In this document: in pieces, positions 44,474-46,397 of the stretch | Position numbering within the stretch: position 1 is the first letter of the stretch | Layout: every line of letters begins with the position of its first letter | Assembly (NCBI GenBank): GCA_009773055.1 | Contig: WOUW01000005.1 | Location: 1 to 46,397 of the forward strand | Direction of reading: 5' to 3' | DNA from: Paracoccaceae bacterium | Lineage (GTDB): Bacteria; Pseudomonadota; Alphaproteobacteria; Rhodobacterales; Rhodobacteraceae | DNA length: 46,397 nt | The notes under the pieces: model-generated | What the model was told of the DNA's origin: nothing | The model's input: only the letters and a program-made list of their open reading frames with translations | Database searches by the model: none | Translations under genes and position numbers: made by a program

Positions 44474-45533
44474 ACAGTCTTAGGGCAGGCGCGACAAATA
44501 ATAGCCGCCCTTCGTCGCTGACAGATTGATAAGCTTTTGGCAACCTATAATTGGCATCCGCTATAAATCTTTAGTTACTCATATCTCTAAAGGGCTTCGC
44601 TCCAACAGTGCATCGTATCAGTACATAGGCTTTCGGCGATCACATGTTCCATGGTCGCTTCGCCGCGGCCCAGATCAAAAGTAAATGACACTCAAAATGC
44701 CGGAGCCCCGGTAGACCAAAGGGTACTCTCGCAGAGATGTCGGTCGATATTCTAAGGCGAATCCAAAGCTAGATTAATGCAATTATGAGCGTTCACATTT
44801 GATCTAGTGATCGCTCGTGCTATTAAGCGACCTGTTGGGTTCCTGTGCGCGGGTTGTGGTGAGCGAGCCTTGCAAGGCACGTTCACTGCGTCACTCCGCC
44901 GAGGGAAGCGTCTGACATCTGGGGAGGTCTATGTTCGTTTTCCCTCTCCGTGCATCGGGTATTGTGTGGGGATGAGCGGAGTGGCACCAATTGCTCAATA
45001 GCAGCAGTAATTTTGTTTTCATGGTCGATTGTCGCAGGGACCTCGTACTTGAGAAGTCAGTGCCATGCGCTGCGTGCTGGTGAAGCGGTTATCCCGTGTC
45101 GTACACCGTATCTTTGAACCAGAAAGCAAATGAGACCCGGTTGGAAAACATCCAGTCGGCTTTTGCCAGGCAGTGCCGCCGCTGGCCAGAAGAGGCATCT
45201 CTATGGGCCTAAAGCCGGCGTCGATTGTAGATTTGGCCATACTCGAATAATCTTCCAAGGCAAATTACTGGGCAAGAACTTGTGCGCACTGACCTTCGAT
45301 GCAGAGGTGGGTGACGTTTCCTGTTGGCCGATGGCCAGGGTGCTGATGTCTCGGCGCCATTCAGCAAAGCAACTCCCAAGTCAAACCACCAGCGGCCGAA
45401 TAGTGTGACTCAGTTGCTAAGATGTACTATAGCTGCTCAGGAAAGAAAGAGAGGGAAAGGGCTGTGGGTTTGAGGGGTGACGGGAAGTGAGATCGGGAGA
45501 GTGGCTTCCGGCGCCCGTCGTGGAGAAGATCTG
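44474..45533. other. gene-poor region and leader of the second parB
   Basis: There is no convincing gene between 44474 and about 45420; short frames lack start signals and homology. From about 45440 the plus strand is purine-rich (AAAGAAAGAGAGGGAAAGGG, then GGGAAGTGAGATCGGGAGAG), leading into the ParB-type gene. This probably forms its untranslated leader, with GGAGAAG as ribosome-binding site 7 bases before the ATG. Confidence 0.4.
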
Positions 45534-46397
45534 ATGGCAAAAGCAGCTCAGAAGGTCACCCTGTGCCCGTCGCGGGACATCCCCTTCGACAAGCTCGTGC
45601 TGAGCCAGTCCAACGTGCGGCGCATCAAGGCCGGCGTCTCTGTCGAGGAACTGGCCGAGGACATCGCGCGGCGCGGCCTGCTGCAGGGCTTGAACGTCCG
45701 GCCCGTGCTTGATGCCGACGGGGTCGAAACCGGCACGTTCGAGATCCCGGCCGGCGGCCGCCGCTTCCAGGCGCTATCGCTCCTGGTGAAGCAGAAGCGT
45801 TTGGCCAAGACCGCGCCGATCCCCTGCATCGTGCGGGATGCCGCCTCCAAGATTTTGGCCGAGGACGACTCGCTGGCCGAGAACATGCAGCGTGTGGCTT
45901 TGCATCCGCTGGACCAGTTCCGTGCGTTCCAGGCCCTGCGCGAAAAGGGTCAGGGCGAGGAAGCGATCGCAGCGGCCTTCTTCGTGACGCCGCAGATCGT
46001 GAAGCAGCGCCTGAAACTCGCCTCCGTGGCCCCTGCCCTGCTCGAGGTTTATGCCGAGGACGGCATGACGCTCGAACAGCTGATGGCCTTCACCGTGAAC
46101 CCGGATCATGCGCGTCAGGCGCAGGTCTGGGATGCGGTGAAGAACTCCTGGAACAAGGAGCCCTACGCCATACGGCGCATGCTCACGGAGACCTCGGTCC
46201 GGGCGTCTGATCGCCGCGCGGTGTTCGTCGGTGTCGATGCCTATGAGGCGGCGGGAGGTGTCGTGCTGCGCGACCTCTTCCAGGGTGACGACGGAGGCTG
46301 GCTCGAGGACCCTGCCCTGCTCGATCGGCTGGTCTCCGAGAAGCTCCAGGCCGAAGCCGAGGCGCTGGCCTCGGATGGCTGGAAGTGGATCGAGGTG
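45534..46397 (+). CDS. ParB/RepB/Spo0J-family protein, 5' part (runs off window)
   Basis: 288 codons are open to the window edge. The N-terminal ParB nuclease-like domain shows PFDKLVLSQSNVRRIKAGVS, VEELAEDIARRGLLQGLNVR, AGGRRFQALSLLV and SLAENMQRVALHPLDQFRAF. The helix-turn-helix follows with EAIAAAFFVTPQIVKQRLKL. Large ParB-like proteins of this kind occur on alphaproteobacterial plasmids, often ahead of antirestriction or conjugative genes; they differ from the true partition ParB at 22243. It may be a transcription regulator or a second partition factor. It differs strongly from that ParB and is not a duplicate. Total length cannot be seen. Confidence 0.88.
   Translation, partial: MAKAAQKVTLCPSRDIPFDKLVLSQSNVRRIKAGVSVEELAEDIARRGLLQGLNVRPVLDADGVETGTFEIPAGGRRFQALSLLVKQKRLAKTAPIPCIVRDAASKILAEDDSLAENMQRVALHPLDQFRAFQALREKGQGEEAIAAAFFVTPQIVKQRLKLASVAPALLEVYAEDGMTLEQLMAFTVNPDHARQAQVWDAVKNSWNKEPYAIRRMLTETSVRASDRRAVFVGVDAYEAAGGVVLRDLFQGDDGGWLEDPALLDRLVSEKLQAEAEALASDGWKWIEV

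Noticed and set aside
44480-45420. Several short frames of 64-92 residues
   Set aside because: They have no start signals, no homology and mutually overlapping positions on both strands.

Overview
The window looks like part of a large plasmid or chromid of a Rhodobacteraceae-type alphaproteobacterium (Paracoccus/Rhodobacter/Roseobacter relatives). This is judged from high-GC codon use, an HvrA-like H-NS protein, a Rep_3-type initiator with 22-bp iterons beside parAB, and a tyrosine recombinase + DUF1403 + ScpB-like backbone. Genus and plasmid status are inferences; no rRNA, tRNA or CRISPR array was seen.

Region 1 (1-7.8 kb) is a signalling block. A NarL/LuxR-type regulator is divergent from an operon-like set: a secreted sulfite-oxidase-fold protein, a hybrid histidine kinase (HisKA-HATPase-receiver-Hpt), a 53-residue membrane protein and two receiver-like proteins without a clear phospho-acceptor. 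A second NarL/LuxR regulator lies beyond an IS3 pseudogene. The hybrid kinase ends in its own Hpt domain, so it could feed either regulator.

Region 2 (7.8-12.5 kb) is a graveyard of IS66, IS110/IS1111 and IS3 remnants. It holds two damaged polysaccharide genes, a frameshifted WecA/MraY-type phosphosugar transferase and a UDP-glucuronate epimerase fragment. Region 3 (12.7-18.9 kb) keeps an intact capsule/exopolysaccharide export set on the minus strand: Wza-like lipoprotein, Wzb-like phosphatase, Wzc-like tyrosine autokinase, a beta-barrel-like outer membrane protein and a small secreted protein. An H-NS-family gene is divergent from it. No polymerase, flippase or intact glycosyltransferase is present, so here the export machine stands without its synthesis genes.

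Region 4 (19.2-26.1 kb) is the replication and maintenance backbone: Rep initiator, iterons, parA, parB, tyrosine recombinase with a dif-like inverted repeat, DUF1403 protein and ScpB-like protein. Region 5 (26.1-34.5 kb) carries fragments (IS3 orfA, DUF1612-like, nucleotidyltransferase-like, PIN domain, PntB, ISKra4 ends, a frameshifted ISL3 element) around three intact genes: an SbtA-type bicarbonate transporter with a divergent LysR regulator, and gdhA.

Region 6 (34.4-43.7 kb) is a sugar-catabolic locus: a damaged kduD-like dehydrogenase, a LacI regulator, a complete ABC importer (ATPase, two permeases, binding protein), a GH2 glycosidase and the 3' remnant of another glycosidase cut by an IS5 fragment. 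This points to uptake and hydrolysis of an oligosaccharide, perhaps uronate-containing. Region 7 (43.7-46.4 kb) begins with a second, broken ScpB-like C-terminus, continues through a terminator-rich gene-poor stretch, and ends in the 5' part of a second, larger ParB-family gene, suggesting fusion of two plasmid backbones.
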